From Verrucomicrobiota bacterium (GTDB lineage Bacteria; Verrucomicrobiota; Verrucomicrobiia; Opitutales; Opitutaceae): DNA of 47,257 bases. Made by a program: the position numbers and the translations under genes. Below are positions 23,879 to 32,180 of the stretch, in pieces. A model generated the notes under the pieces. It saw nothing but the letters and a program-made list of their open reading frames with translations, did not search any database and was not told where the DNA came from. The stretch spans positions 1-47,257 of the forward strand of contig JAPLTR010000701.1 of NCBI GenBank assembly GCA_026398065.1, in the 5' to 3' direction. Each line of letters begins with the position of its first letter. The first letter of the stretch is position 1.

Positions 23879-23882
23879 AGGT

Positions 23883-25367
23883 TCACGAAATCTTCGCCTT
23901 CAGCACGCGGTTGGAGATGTTCATCTGGGCGGTTTCGGCGGTGATCTTCTTCTCGCGCCAGAGGCCGAAGACGACGTTGTCCATGAGGCACATTCCCTCC
24001 TTCACGCCGGTCTCCATGGTGTTGCGGAGGCCGGTGGTCTTGCCTTCGCGGATGAGGTTTTGGATCGCGGTGTTGCTGATCAAAATTTCGCAGGCGAGGG
24101 CGAGGGTGCCGTCCACGGCGGGGAGGAGGCGCTGGCAGGCGATGCCGCGGAGGCTCTCGGCCACGCTGGAGCGGATCTGCGTCTGCTGCGCGGGCGGGAA
24201 GACGTCGAGGAGGCGGTTGAGGGTCGTGGCGGCGTCGCTCGTGTGCATCGTACCGATGACCAAGTGGCCGGTCTCGCTGGCGCTGATCGCCATCTCGATG
24301 GTCTCAAGGTCGCGGAGTTCGCCGATGACGATGACGTCGGGGTCTTCGCGGAGGGCGCCCTTGAGGGCGGAGGCGAAGGACTTGGTGTGGGGGCCGACCT
24401 CGCGCTGGGTGACGTTGCAGCCTTTGGAGACCTGGACGACCTCGATGGGGTCCTCGACGGTGATGATGTGGTCGGTGCGCGTCTGATTGAGGTAGGCGAC
24501 CATCGAGGCGAGGGTCGTGGTCTTGCCGGAGCCGACGGGGCCGGTGATGAGGATGAGGCCGTTGTGGTAGGAGAGGAGCTTGTGGAGGGTCGCGATGTGC
24601 TGCGAGTAACCGAGGTCCTCGAGCGTGCGCGTGGTCGCGGGGACCATGCGGTAGGCGCCGGCCGCGCCGTTCTTGTGGAACATGAGGTTGACGCGGTAGC
24701 GCTCGGCGGCGCTGACGGCCAGGGCGTAGTCGAGGTCCTTTTTCTCGAGGAAAATCTTTTTCTGATGCTCGGCGAGGAGGGCGGTGTTGAGGCGGAGCGA
24801 ATCCTGCGCGGTGAGGACGTAGTCGGAGAGGTAGGCGAGCGCGCGGTTCTTCCGGATGAAAGGGCGGGCGCCGGTCGAGAGATGGAGATCGCTCGCGCCG
24901 TAGGCGACGGTGTCCTTGAGGAGCTTGCGGAGGGCGACGGCGACAGCGGTGTCGCTAAGGGCGGAGAGGGTGGCAAAGTCGAACTTCGGCGCGGCGCCGG
25001 TGGCCATCGGGGCTTTGGGCGCGGGCATGGCGATGGATGCCGGGGGCGGACGGACGGCGCCGAGATCGGAGGCGACACGGGGAGCGGCAGCGGCAGGGCC
25101 GGCCTGGACGAAGGGGGCGGCGCTCTCGTCCTCGTCGTCGAAGGGATCGCTGGCGGGCGGGCCGCGCTCGCCTTTGGTGACGGCGAGGTCGGCGCATTTT
25201 TCGAGCCGCTCAATGTCGGTGACAATGCCGGCATCGATGAGACCCTGCGCGAAGGACATGATGTCGCCCGCGGTGCCGATGGAGTCGCGGACCTTGAGGG
25301 CCTGAGGACGCGTGAAAAGGCCTTGGTCGATGCCGAGTCGGGCGAGCCAGCGGGTGTCGTTTGTCAT
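23883..25367 (-). CDS. PilT-like ATPase with long N-terminal extension
   Basis: The 494-residue protein starts at 25367 (MTNDTRWLARLGIDQGLFTR). The first 70 residues form a small helical domain (ALKVRDSIGTAGDIMSFAQG), followed by an acidic then Ala/Pro-rich linker to about 140. The rest is PilT: DTVAYGASDLHLSTGARPF, Walker A GPVGSGKTTT, ITVEDPIEVVQ, Walker B EDPDVIVIGELRDLETIEMA, and GTMHTSDAATTLNRLLDVFP. Typical PilT has about 350 residues, so the extension adds some 140. It is probably a second retraction or accessory motor in the manner of PilU, with the helical domain recruiting a partner. It heads a three-gene run with a small membrane protein and the canonical pilT. Confidence 0.92.
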   Translation of the reverse strand: MTNDTRWLARLGIDQGLFTRPQALKVRDSIGTAGDIMSFAQGLIDAGIVTDIERLEKCADLAVTKGERGPPASDPFDDEDESAAPFVQAGPAAAAPRVASDLGAVRPPPASIAMPAPKAPMATGAAPKFDFATLSALSDTAVAVALRKLLKDTVAYGASDLHLSTGARPFIRKNRALAYLSDYVLTAQDSLRLNTALLAEHQKKIFLEKKDLDYALAVSAAERYRVNLMFHKNGAAGAYRMVPATTRTLEDLGYSQHIATLHKLLSYHNGLILITGPVGSGKTTTLASMVAYLNQTRTDHIITVEDPIEVVQVSKGCNVTQREVGPHTKSFASALKGALREDPDVIVIGELRDLETIEMAISASETGHLVIGTMHTSDAATTLNRLLDVFPPAQQTQIRSSVAESLRGIACQRLLPAVDGTLALACEILISNTAIQNLIREGKTTGLRNTMETGVKEGMCLMDNVVFGLWREKKITAETAQMNISNRVLKAKIS

Positions 25368-25537
25368 GCGTGGCGGGGAAGTGCGCGGAGGTTGGCCGGG
25401 GGGCGGCGGCAAGCCAAGCGCGAAGGCGGCGAAGAGGCGCGAACTCCTTGCCTTCGGTGCGGTCTACGGGCATTCCATCCGGTCCCTGCTGCGGCCGGTT
25501 CCTCCACCTTCACTGCTGGTCACTTTCCTTCGCTTCC

Positions 25538-25957
25538 ATGAAAACGAACCCGACTACGACTGCCACGAAAACGAACCTGTCCCTCTTCCTCGCCGCCGTC
25601 GTGCTGGCGGGAGCCGCATTGACGACCTCCGGATGCGTCGCAGTGGTCGCGGGCGCGGGCGCCGGCGCAGCCGTCGCCTATGTGCGCGGTGACCTGGACA
25701 CGACGCTCAATGCGGGCTTCGAGAAATCGGTCCGCGCGGCGAACGCGGCGGTGAGCGACCTGAAATTTGCCAAGGTGAGCGAGAAGAAGGACGCGCTGCA
25801 GGCGATCATCATCGCGCGCAATGCCGCCGACAAGAAGATCGAGATCCGCGTCGAGCAGGCGGGCGACACGGTTTCCAAAGTGAAAATCCGCGTCGATGTG
25901 TTTGGCAACGAGGCGCTGTCGCTGGCGATCTTGGACAAGATCAAGGCGAACCTGTGA
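25538..25957 (+). CDS. DUF3568-type lipoprotein
   Basis: The 139-residue protein starts MKTNPTTTATKTNLSLFLAA and has a lipobox-like LTTSGC at the end of its signal peptide, followed by a Gly/Ala stretch. The mature part (DLDTTLNAGFEKSVRAANAA, then VKIRVDVFGNEALSLAILDK) matches the DUF3568 pattern of small periplasmic lipoproteins with unknown role. It stands alone: divergent from the long PilT gene by 170 bases and convergent with a VOC-family gene. Probably attached to a membrane through its N-terminal Cys. Confidence 0.83.
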   Translation: MKTNPTTTATKTNLSLFLAAVVLAGAALTTSGCVAVVAGAGAGAAVAYVRGDLDTTLNAGFEKSVRAANAAVSDLKFAKVSEKKDALQAIIIARNAADKKIEIRVEQAGDTVSKVKIRVDVFGNEALSLAILDKIKANL

Positions 25958-26000
25958 CCGGCTGAGGGCCGCTGGTGTACGGCTGGTTCAGGTCATGCGC

Positions 26001-26801
26001 TCACGCGTGTGGCTCCGGGATCAGACGTAACGCGATCCCGTCGGGGTCCGTGAGCTGCTGTGCGGTGTCGAGGCCGGCGTGGGCGAAGGTCGCCTCGACG
26101 AGGCCAAGGGCGGCGGATGGACGGGGTGTGCGCGGGTGGCCCCAAGTGTTGAGGCCGAGGTGATGATGATAGCCGTCGGCGGCGAGGAACCGCGCCCCGG
26201 GATAGGACCCTTGCGTGAGCGCCAGGCCGAGTGTCTTGCGATAGTAGGCGTCGCTGCGGTCGAGGTTGGTGACGCGGAGGTGGAGGTGGCCCCAGCGAGC
26301 GCCGGCCAACGGGGTGGCGGTCGCAGGTGAAGCGGCGGCGAGGAGCGCGGGGACGTTGAGGCGCTCGGTGGTCATGGCGAGTTCGCCGGCGGCGGTGCGC
26401 GGCCACGCGGTCGCGGGGCGGTCGGTGTAGAATTCGAGACCGTTGCCGTCGGGATCGGTAAAGTAGACCGCCTCGCTGACGCCGTGGTCGGAGAAGCCGT
26501 CGAACTCGACCCCGGCCTGCGCGGCGTGCTTGAGCCACGCGCCGAGGGCGGGGGCGGAGGGAAACAGCAGGGCGGCATGGAACAGCCCGGCGGCATCCGG
26601 CGCGGCGGGTGGGGCCGAGGGATCGCCGGTGAGGGTGAGAATGGCGGATGCGGCGGGGGCGACGGCGAGGTCAGCCCGCTCAGGCGTGAGGTTGACGACA
26701 ACGAAACCTAGGCCGCGGGTATAGAAGTCCACGCTGCGGGAGAGGTCGGCGACGCGGAGGTGGACGGCCGTGAGCGAGAGTGAGGTCATGGTGGGCGGCA
26801 T
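26001..26801 (-). CDS. Two-domain VOC protein, catechol-2,3-dioxygenase/CatE-like
   Basis: The protein has two vicinal-oxygen-chelate modules. The first starts LTAVHLRVADLSRSVDFYTR and contains EAVYFTDPDGNGLEFYTDRP; the second starts ARWGHLHLRVTNLDRSDAYY and ends QLTDPDGIALRLIPE. His and Glu residues at the metal positions are present (VHLRV, GLEFY, HLHLRV). Such proteins are iron or other divalent-metal enzymes that act on ring-cleavage substrates or glyoxal-type compounds. Starts at 26801 (MPPT) and 26789 (MTSLSL) are both possible. No other aromatic catabolism genes are nearby, so the substrate is open. It lies four bases after a possible 25-residue reading frame. Confidence 0.86.
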   Translation of the reverse strand: MPPTMTSLSLTAVHLRVADLSRSVDFYTRGLGFVVVNLTPERADLAVAPAASAILTLTGDPSAPPAAPDAAGLFHAALLFPSAPALGAWLKHAAQAGVEFDGFSDHGVSEAVYFTDPDGNGLEFYTDRPATAWPRTAAGELAMTTERLNVPALLAAASPATATPLAGARWGHLHLRVTNLDRSDAYYRKTLGLALTQGSYPGARFLAADGYHHHLGLNTWGHPRTPRPSAALGLVEATFAHAGLDTAQQLTDPDGIALRLIPEPHA

Positions 26802-26805
26802 TGGG

Positions 26806-26883
26806 TTACCGGTCGTGAGACTCGGCGGAGTCCCACGCGGTGAAGGCGATGGTGGCGAAGAGCAGGAGGAGGATAGTGATCAT
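26806..26883 (-). CDS. Possible 25-residue membrane microprotein
   Basis: An ATG at 26883 opens a 25-codon frame (MITILLLLFATIAFTAW and a polar end) that stops four bases before the VOC gene start on the same strand. The peptide is a single hydrophobic helix with a charged tail. No Shine-Dalgarno sequence is seen. The tight spacing would allow translational coupling with the VOC gene. It may equally be a chance frame. Confidence 0.25.
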   Translation of the reverse strand: MITILLLLFATIAFTAWDSAESHDR

Positions 26884-26943
26884 GGGGAAATGCCGCAACG
26901 GGCAAATCGGGCCGGTCAGGGATTGGATGTATCCGGTTGGTGA

Positions 26944-27588
26944 TTACGCGGCGGCGAGCTGCCGGAGGGCGGCCCGGGCCTCGGTGACGGCGGTGACACC
27001 CGCGGGATTCCCGGGGTTCTGGCTGTGCGCGTAGACGAACTGCACATCGGTGATGCCGATGAAGCCAAGGACGGCGCGGAGGTAGGGCTCGAGGAAGTTG
27101 TAGGCGCCACCGGGCGAGGTCGGGCGGAAATCGCTGCCGCTCGCGACGATGACGAGCGCGCGCTTGTTCTTCGCCAGGCCCTCGAAGCCGCCCTGACCCA
27201 TCGCGAACGTGCGGCCGACGCGAACGATCTGGTCGATCCAGGCCTTGAGCGCGGCGGGTAAGGAGAGATTGTAGATGGGCGTGGTGATGACGAGTTGGTC
27301 GGCGGCGAGGAGTTCGTCGACGTAGCGGTTGGAGACGGCGATGGCCTCGCGTGCGGCGGGCGAGTGGTCGGCGGCCGGAGCGAAGGCACCCTCCACCCAG
27401 GCCTCGGAGACGAAGGGCGGGGGCTCGTGGCCGACGTCGCGGACGATGACCTGCCCGGCGGGATGGGCGGCGCGCCAGTCGACAAGAAAGTCCTGGCCGA
27501 GCTTGCGGCTATGGGAACGCGCGCCGCGGGGGCTGGCGTCAAGATGGAGGAGTATGGCGGGAGCGGGGGCGGTGACGGTGGTCTTCAT
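26944..27588 (-). CDS. azoR: FMN-dependent NADH-azoreductase
   Basis: The 214-residue protein is a flavodoxin-like quinone/azo reductase. Starting at 27588 (MKTTVTAPAPAILLHLDASP), it shows the phosphate-binding SPRGARSHSRKLGQDFL, the flavin loop VITTPIYNLSLPAALKAWID, and VIVASGSDF with FLEPYLRAVLGFIGITDVQF, all typical of AzoR. The enzyme reduces quinones and azo dyes by two-electron transfer with NADH and FMN and protects against thiol-reactive quinones. It is directly downstream of an Rrf2 regulator, with an operator-like sequence at 27616-27632 that matches one in front of the regulator, so both are probably controlled by that Rrf2 protein. Confidence 0.92.
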   Translation of the reverse strand: MKTTVTAPAPAILLHLDASPRGARSHSRKLGQDFLVDWRAAHPAGQVIVRDVGHEPPPFVSEAWVEGAFAPAADHSPAAREAIAVSNRYVDELLAADQLVITTPIYNLSLPAALKAWIDQIVRVGRTFAMGQGGFEGLAKNKRALVIVASGSDFRPTSPGGAYNFLEPYLRAVLGFIGITDVQFVYAHSQNPGNPAGVTAVTEARAALRQLAAA

Positions 27589-27615
27589 GGGAAGGGGAGG
27601 TTGGATGGATATAGT

Positions 27616-27632
27616 GAAACTAGTTTGGTTAC
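27616..27632. promoter_or_regulatory. Rrf2-type operator candidate in front of azoR
   Basis: On the minus strand the site reads GTAAC-CAAACTA-GTTTC, preceded by AAT. It is the same layout (5-base arms, 7-base spacer, AAT in front) as the site before the Rrf2 gene, with one changed base in the second arm. It lies 28 bases upstream of the azoR start, in a 62-base gap. Confidence 0.55.
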
Positions 27633-27650
27633 ATTTAGGGCGAAAAATTT

Positions 27651-28088
27651 TTACTTCTTTCCGGGGCAGACGGGCTGGAGCAGCTCGTGGATGTGGGCGA
27701 GCGTGACAAGGGAGAGTTCGGACTCCATGGCGGCCTGGGCCTTCACGAAGGCGGTGTTGAGGATGGATTCGATCTTCGCGCCGACGGGGCACTTGGTGTT
27801 GGGCGCAAAGTGCGACATTCCGTGGGTGGGATGAGGTTCTACGGCGTGGTAGATGTCCCGCAGGGAGATTTGGGCGGGGGTGCGGGCGAGGGAGAAGCCG
27901 CCGGCCGCGCCCTTTTGGGCAGTGACGATGCGGGCCTTGACGAAGGCGGACAGAAGGCGGCGGATCACGACCGGGTTGGTATCCACACTTGAAGCGATCT
28001 CGGCCGACGGCACCGCCGCGCCCTGGCGATAGGCCAGATAGGCGAGGATGTGCACGCTGACGGCAAATCGTGAGGAGTTTCCGGTCAT
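27651..28088 (-). CDS. Rrf2-family transcriptional regulator
   Basis: The 145-residue protein has the Rrf2 winged helix: SRFAVSVHILAYLAYRQG, VPSAEIASSVDTNPVVIRRL, and the wing VTAQKGAAGGFSLARTP. The dimerisation helix follows (VGAKIESILNTAFVKAQAAM). It has only two cysteines, one in NTKCPVGAK and one in LQPVCPGKK near the end. This is not the three-Cys iron-sulfur pattern of IscR or NsrR, so a thiol or ligand switch of the YwnA kind is more likely. It precedes azoR on the same strand, and matching dyads lie in front of both genes. I infer a repressor relieved by electrophiles or quinones. Confidence 0.9.
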   Translation of the reverse strand: MTGNSSRFAVSVHILAYLAYRQGAAVPSAEIASSVDTNPVVIRRLLSAFVKARIVTAQKGAAGGFSLARTPAQISLRDIYHAVEPHPTHGMSHFAPNTKCPVGAKIESILNTAFVKAQAAMESELSLVTLAHIHELLQPVCPGKK

Positions 28089-28103
28089 GGCTCAGTGGTT
28101 AAT

Positions 28104-28120
28104 GTAACTATAAATGTTAC
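28104..28120. promoter_or_regulatory. Rrf2-type operator, perfect dyad
   Basis: GTAAC-TATAAAT-GTTAC is a perfect inverted repeat with 5-base arms and a 7-base AT-rich spacer. It lies 15 bases upstream of the Rrf2 start, where bound protein would block transcription. A near copy sits in front of azoR. The spacer could also contain a -10 element. Confidence 0.65.
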
Positions 28121-28240
28121 GTTTGATCGGGAAGTCAAGCGTGATGAGCAAACCTAAGGGGTTGATGGGCGGACGGCGAGGGATATCCGGGGTTGCAAAG
28201 GCGGGGGTTTCCAAGAGGCTATCCCGTTCCCATACCTGTC

Positions 28241-29941
28241 ATGCTGAAGAAAATCTTTGCGAAGCTGCGCGAAACCATTTCGCCGTCGCGCGCCAAAAAG
28301 GCCGCCCCCACCGAGGCGACCAAACCTGTTTCCCATTCGAAACCTCACTCCGTGGCACCCCGCGGCGAGCCCCGCTCCGACCGGGGCGGCGGTCACGGTG
28401 GCCATGCCCACGGATCGCGCCCGCACGACAAATACCGGGGCCAACCGCGCGATCCGCGCGACGAGCCACAGCGCGAACCACGCGCACCGCGTTCGGCGGA
28501 GGCGGGTGCCGCCGGCGCGCACGAGGCTCGTCCGCGTCGTGATGACCACGGTGGCCGGGGTGATGATCGCGGTGGACGTGGCGGCCGTGGCTTTCAATCA
28601 CGGTCCGGCGGCGGCGCGTCACGCGGCGGCCCGCGCGGCGAGCGCGAGCGGCCGATGATCGACAAGACCTTTGACCATCCGCGGACGGCGGAGATCAAGC
28701 CGGCGATCCCGGTGGATATTCCCAAGATGGACACCGCGTTCACGGCCCTCGGGCTGTCGGATGCACTGGCCTTCGGGGTGCAGGAGATGGGTTACGTGAC
28801 GCCGACGCCGATCCAGGCGCAGGCGATCCCGGTGGTTCTCAAGGGCGGCGACGTGATCGGTTCGGCCCAGACGGGCACGGGCAAGACCGCGGCGTTTGCG
28901 CTGCCGATCATCCAGCGGCTCGGCACGCACGGGAAGCTCCGCTGCCTCATCCTCGAGCCGACGCGGGAACTCGCGCTGCAGGTCGAGGAGGCGTTTCAGA
29001 AATTTGCGAAGTTCACGGATCTTCGCGTGACGATTGTCTACGGTGGCGTCGGCTACGGGAAGCAGGAGGACGACCTTCGCCGAGGGATGGACATCTTGGC
29101 CGCGACGCCGGGCCGACTGCTCGACCACTTGGAGAAGGGCAATTGTTCGCTGGCGGACGTCGACATCCTCGTGCTCGACGAGGTCGATCGCATGCTGGAC
29201 ATGGGCTTTTTGCCGGACGTGAAGCGTATTGTGCAGAAGTGCCCGAAGGACCGGCAGACGCTGTTCTTCACGGCGACGCTGCCGCCGGAGCTGGAGCAGC
29301 TCGCGGGCTGGGCGCTGCGGGAGCCGGTGAAGGTGGAGATCGGCCGCCAGCGTTCGCCGGCGGAGACGGTGTCGCACGGGTTTTATCCGGTGGTGGCGGC
29401 GCAGAAATTCGACCTGTTGCAACTGCTGCTGGAGCAGACGGACTTCAAGAGCGTGATCATCTTTTCGCGCACGCGCATGGGCGCGGACCGCATCGCGCAC
29501 CGGCTCCAGGCCAAGGGCCACACGGTGGCGGTGATGCATTCGGACCGAAGCCAGCGCGAGCGCATCGAGGCGCTGGACGGCTTCAAGAGCGGACGCTACG
29601 AGGTGCTGGTCGCGACGGACATCGCGGCGCGCGGTCTGGACATCGCCGGCGTCTCGCACGTGGTGAACTACGACGTGCCGGAAAACGCCGAGGACTACGT
29701 GCACCGCATCGGCCGCACGGGCCGGGCGCAGAACACCGGCGACGCGTTCACCCTCGTGACCGAGGAAGACGTGCGCGACGCGCGCAGCATCGAGCGCTAC
29801 ATGGGCGTGACGGTGGAGCGGAAGAAGATCGAAGGTTTCCCCTACATCTATTCCGCCCTGTTCGACGAGAAGGCCCTCGCCGAGACGGTGGCGGCGGCGG
29901 CGAAGCCGGTGAGCCGGCTGCACCGCGGCGTGCGGCGGTGA
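28241..29941 (+). CDS. DEAD-box RNA helicase with N-terminal RGG-rich extension
   Basis: The 566-residue protein starts at 28241 (MLKKIFAKLRETISPSRAKK). Residues about 20-145 are basic, disordered and rich in Arg, Gly and His. The helicase core follows with the Q motif (GYVTPTPIQAQAI), AQTGTGKT, PTRELALQ, TPGRL, VLDEVDRMLD, FFTATLP, ARGLDIAGVSHVVNYD and HRIGRTGRA. The core resembles RhlE-type helicases, which unwind short RNA duplexes in ribosome assembly and decay. Bacterial RhlE proteins usually carry the basic tail at the C terminus; here it is at the N terminus and the C terminus is short. The motif is DEVD rather than DEAD. A strong terminator follows. Confidence 0.94.
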   Translation: MLKKIFAKLRETISPSRAKKAAPTEATKPVSHSKPHSVAPRGEPRSDRGGGHGGHAHGSRPHDKYRGQPRDPRDEPQREPRAPRSAEAGAAGAHEARPRRDDHGGRGDDRGGRGGRGFQSRSGGGASRGGPRGERERPMIDKTFDHPRTAEIKPAIPVDIPKMDTAFTALGLSDALAFGVQEMGYVTPTPIQAQAIPVVLKGGDVIGSAQTGTGKTAAFALPIIQRLGTHGKLRCLILEPTRELALQVEEAFQKFAKFTDLRVTIVYGGVGYGKQEDDLRRGMDILAATPGRLLDHLEKGNCSLADVDILVLDEVDRMLDMGFLPDVKRIVQKCPKDRQTLFFTATLPPELEQLAGWALREPVKVEIGRQRSPAETVSHGFYPVVAAQKFDLLQLLLEQTDFKSVIIFSRTRMGADRIAHRLQAKGHTVAVMHSDRSQRERIEALDGFKSGRYEVLVATDIAARGLDIAGVSHVVNYDVPENAEDYVHRIGRTGRAQNTGDAFTLVTEEDVRDARSIERYMGVTVERKKIEGFPYIYSALFDEKALAETVAAAAKPVSRLHRGVRR

Positions 29942-29996
29942 ACGCCGGAGAGGCCCCCGGCGGAGCGGATTTCGCCGGGAGTCGATAGAAAGACAA

Positions 29997-30026
29997 AAGG
30001 CGCGCCAAGCGGCGCGCCTTGTTTTT
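29997..30026. terminator. Bidirectional intrinsic terminator
   Basis: A perfect 10-base stem (AAGGCGCGCC, loop AAGC, GGCGCGCCTT) at 29997-30020 is followed by GTTTTT on the plus strand. On the minus strand the stem is followed by TTGTCTTT. It serves the helicase gene on the left and the convergent aquaporin gene on the right. Confidence 0.9.
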
Positions 30027-30052
30027 GGTGGGTGGGCGACAATCGCCCGCGA

Positions 30053-30757
<705 letters not shown>

Positions 30758-30824
30758 TCAGGTTTTAAAAAAAGCTGCGTCCGAGCGCGGGGTTCCGCGT
30801 CAGCAAGGGTGAGAAAGCAATCCT

Positions 30825-31709
30825 ATGAAAGACATCCAACTGCCCGATTCCGAGAAGATCCGTGAATTCGTTCGCGCCCGCTACGGCGCGATCGCCGAAC
30901 AGGCCGACGCCAGCTGTGGCTGCGGCCCGACCTGCTGCGCGGAGGAGGCGCCCGCCGCTACCGCCCAGCCCGTGGCAACTGCGGCGCAGGCCGCGACCGA
31001 GACCTGCTGTGCGCCCACCTGCTGCGGCGGGGAGAAATCGTATGGTGAAAAACTTGGCTATTCCGCCGCCGACCTGGCAGCGGCCCCGGCGGGAGCGGAC
31101 CTCGGACTGGGTTGCGGCAATCCCGTCGCCATCGCGGGGATCAAGCGGGGTGAGACCGTGCTGGATCTCGGCAGCGGGGCGGGCTTTGACTGCTTCCTGG
31201 CGGCGCGGCAGCTGGCCGGAACGGGCCGGGTGATCGGCGTCGACATGACGCAGGCGATGGTGACGAAGGCGCGAGCCAACGCGGTCAGGGGGATGTACCA
31301 GAATGTCGAATTCCGGCTCGGTGAGATCGAGGCGCTGCCGGTCGCAGACGCGTCGGTGGACCTCATTATGTCGAACTGCGTGATCAATCTCTCGCCGGAA
31401 AAAAACCGGGTCTTCAACGAGGCGTTTCGGGTGCTCAAGCCGGGTGGCCGGCTGGCGATTGCCGATGTGGTGGCGACGAAGCCGCTGCCACCCGAGCTGC
31501 GCGTGAAACTCGCGGCGATCGGCGCCTGCGTCGGCGGCGCGACGCCGGTGGACGAACTGCGGGCGTTGCTGACAGCGGCGGGATTCGGACGGGTCGAGAT
31601 CGTGCCGAAGGAGAGCTCGCGGGCGTACATCGCGCAGTGGACCGACGATACGACGGCGGGAGAATTTGTCGTGAGTGCGCTGATCACCGCGTATAAGACA
31701 ACAGTCTAA
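30825..31709 (+). CDS. arsM: Arsenite S-adenosylmethionine methyltransferase
   Basis: The 294-residue protein starts MKDIQLPDSEKIREFVRARY. The methyltransferase core has VLDLGSGAGFDCFLAARQL (SAM binding), GVDMTQAMVTKARANA, and the As(III)-binding cysteines in SNCVINLSPEK and AIGACVGGA. Before it lies YSAADLAAAPAGADLGLGCG, a typical ArsM block. The N-terminal region has two Cys-rich words, CGCGPTCC and CCAPTCC, separated by an Ala/Pro linker; relatives usually have one such word. ArsM methylates As(III) stepwise to volatile or less toxic forms. It is the first gene of the arsenic run, ten bases ahead of arsN2, and divergent from an aquaporin gene. Confidence 0.95.
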   Translation: MKDIQLPDSEKIREFVRARYGAIAEQADASCGCGPTCCAEEAPAATAQPVATAAQAATETCCAPTCCGGEKSYGEKLGYSAADLAAAPAGADLGLGCGNPVAIAGIKRGETVLDLGSGAGFDCFLAARQLAGTGRVIGVDMTQAMVTKARANAVRGMYQNVEFRLGEIEALPVADASVDLIMSNCVINLSPEKNRVFNEAFRVLKPGGRLAIADVVATKPLPPELRVKLAAIGACVGGATPVDELRALLTAAGFGRVEIVPKESSRAYIAQWTDDTTAGEFVVSALITAYKTTV

Positions 31710-31718
31710 ACCAGCGCG

Positions 31719-32180
31719 ATGAGGCCGTCGGACAGAATCGAGATTTTGCCTGCGACACCGGCAGAGATGCCGGAGGTCGCGGCGCTGTTGCGTGAGGCTG
31801 GCCTGCCGAGCGAGGACATTGGGGGGCAGGCGGGCCGGTTCCTCGTGGCTCGCCGGGGTGCCGCGGTCGTAGGCGCCGTGGGTGCGGAAGTGTGCGGGGC
31901 GGACGCGCTGCTGCGTTCGCTGGTGGTGGCTCCGGCGGTGCGTGGGGCGGGTCTCGGCGGCCGGTTGGTGGATGAGCTGGAGCGGGAGGCCGGGAGCTGG
32001 GGCGTCCGACGGTGGTGGCTGCTGACGACGACGGCGGAGCGGTTTTTTGCCGCGCGGGGTTTTCGCGGCGCCGGGCGGACGGAGGCGCCGGAGGCGATCC
32101 GCGCCACGGGGCAGTTTCGCGGCGGGTGCTGTGGCTCAGCGGTGTGCCTGACGCGCGAGCGGAAGGGGGGCGCACCATGA
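31719..32180 (+). CDS. arsN2: Arsenic-cluster GNAT acetyltransferase ArsN2
   Basis: The 153-residue GNAT protein shows the ArsN2 signature: LRSLVVAPAVRGAGLGGRLV for acetyl-CoA, then WWLLTTTAERFFAARGFR and EAPEAIRATGQFRGGCCGSA. The fixed end AVCL is also typical. ArsN2 genes recur in ars operons, but the substrate is not established; relatives of ArsN1 acetylate organoarsenicals. Its stop overlaps the sigma-factor start (ATGA), so translation is coupled. A second acetyltransferase of the ArsN1 type closes the same cluster. Confidence 0.9.
   Translation: MRPSDRIEILPATPAEMPEVAALLREAGLPSEDIGGQAGRFLVARRGAAVVGAVGAEVCGADALLRSLVVAPAVRGAGLGGRLVDELEREAGSWGVRRWWLLTTTAERFFAARGFRGAGRTEAPEAIRATGQFRGGCCGSAVCLTRERKGGAP

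Noticed and set aside
23832-25541. Plus-strand frame of 569 codons opposite the long PilT gene
   Set aside because: It is a shadow of the PilT coding sequence; no domain, signal peptide or start context supports it.
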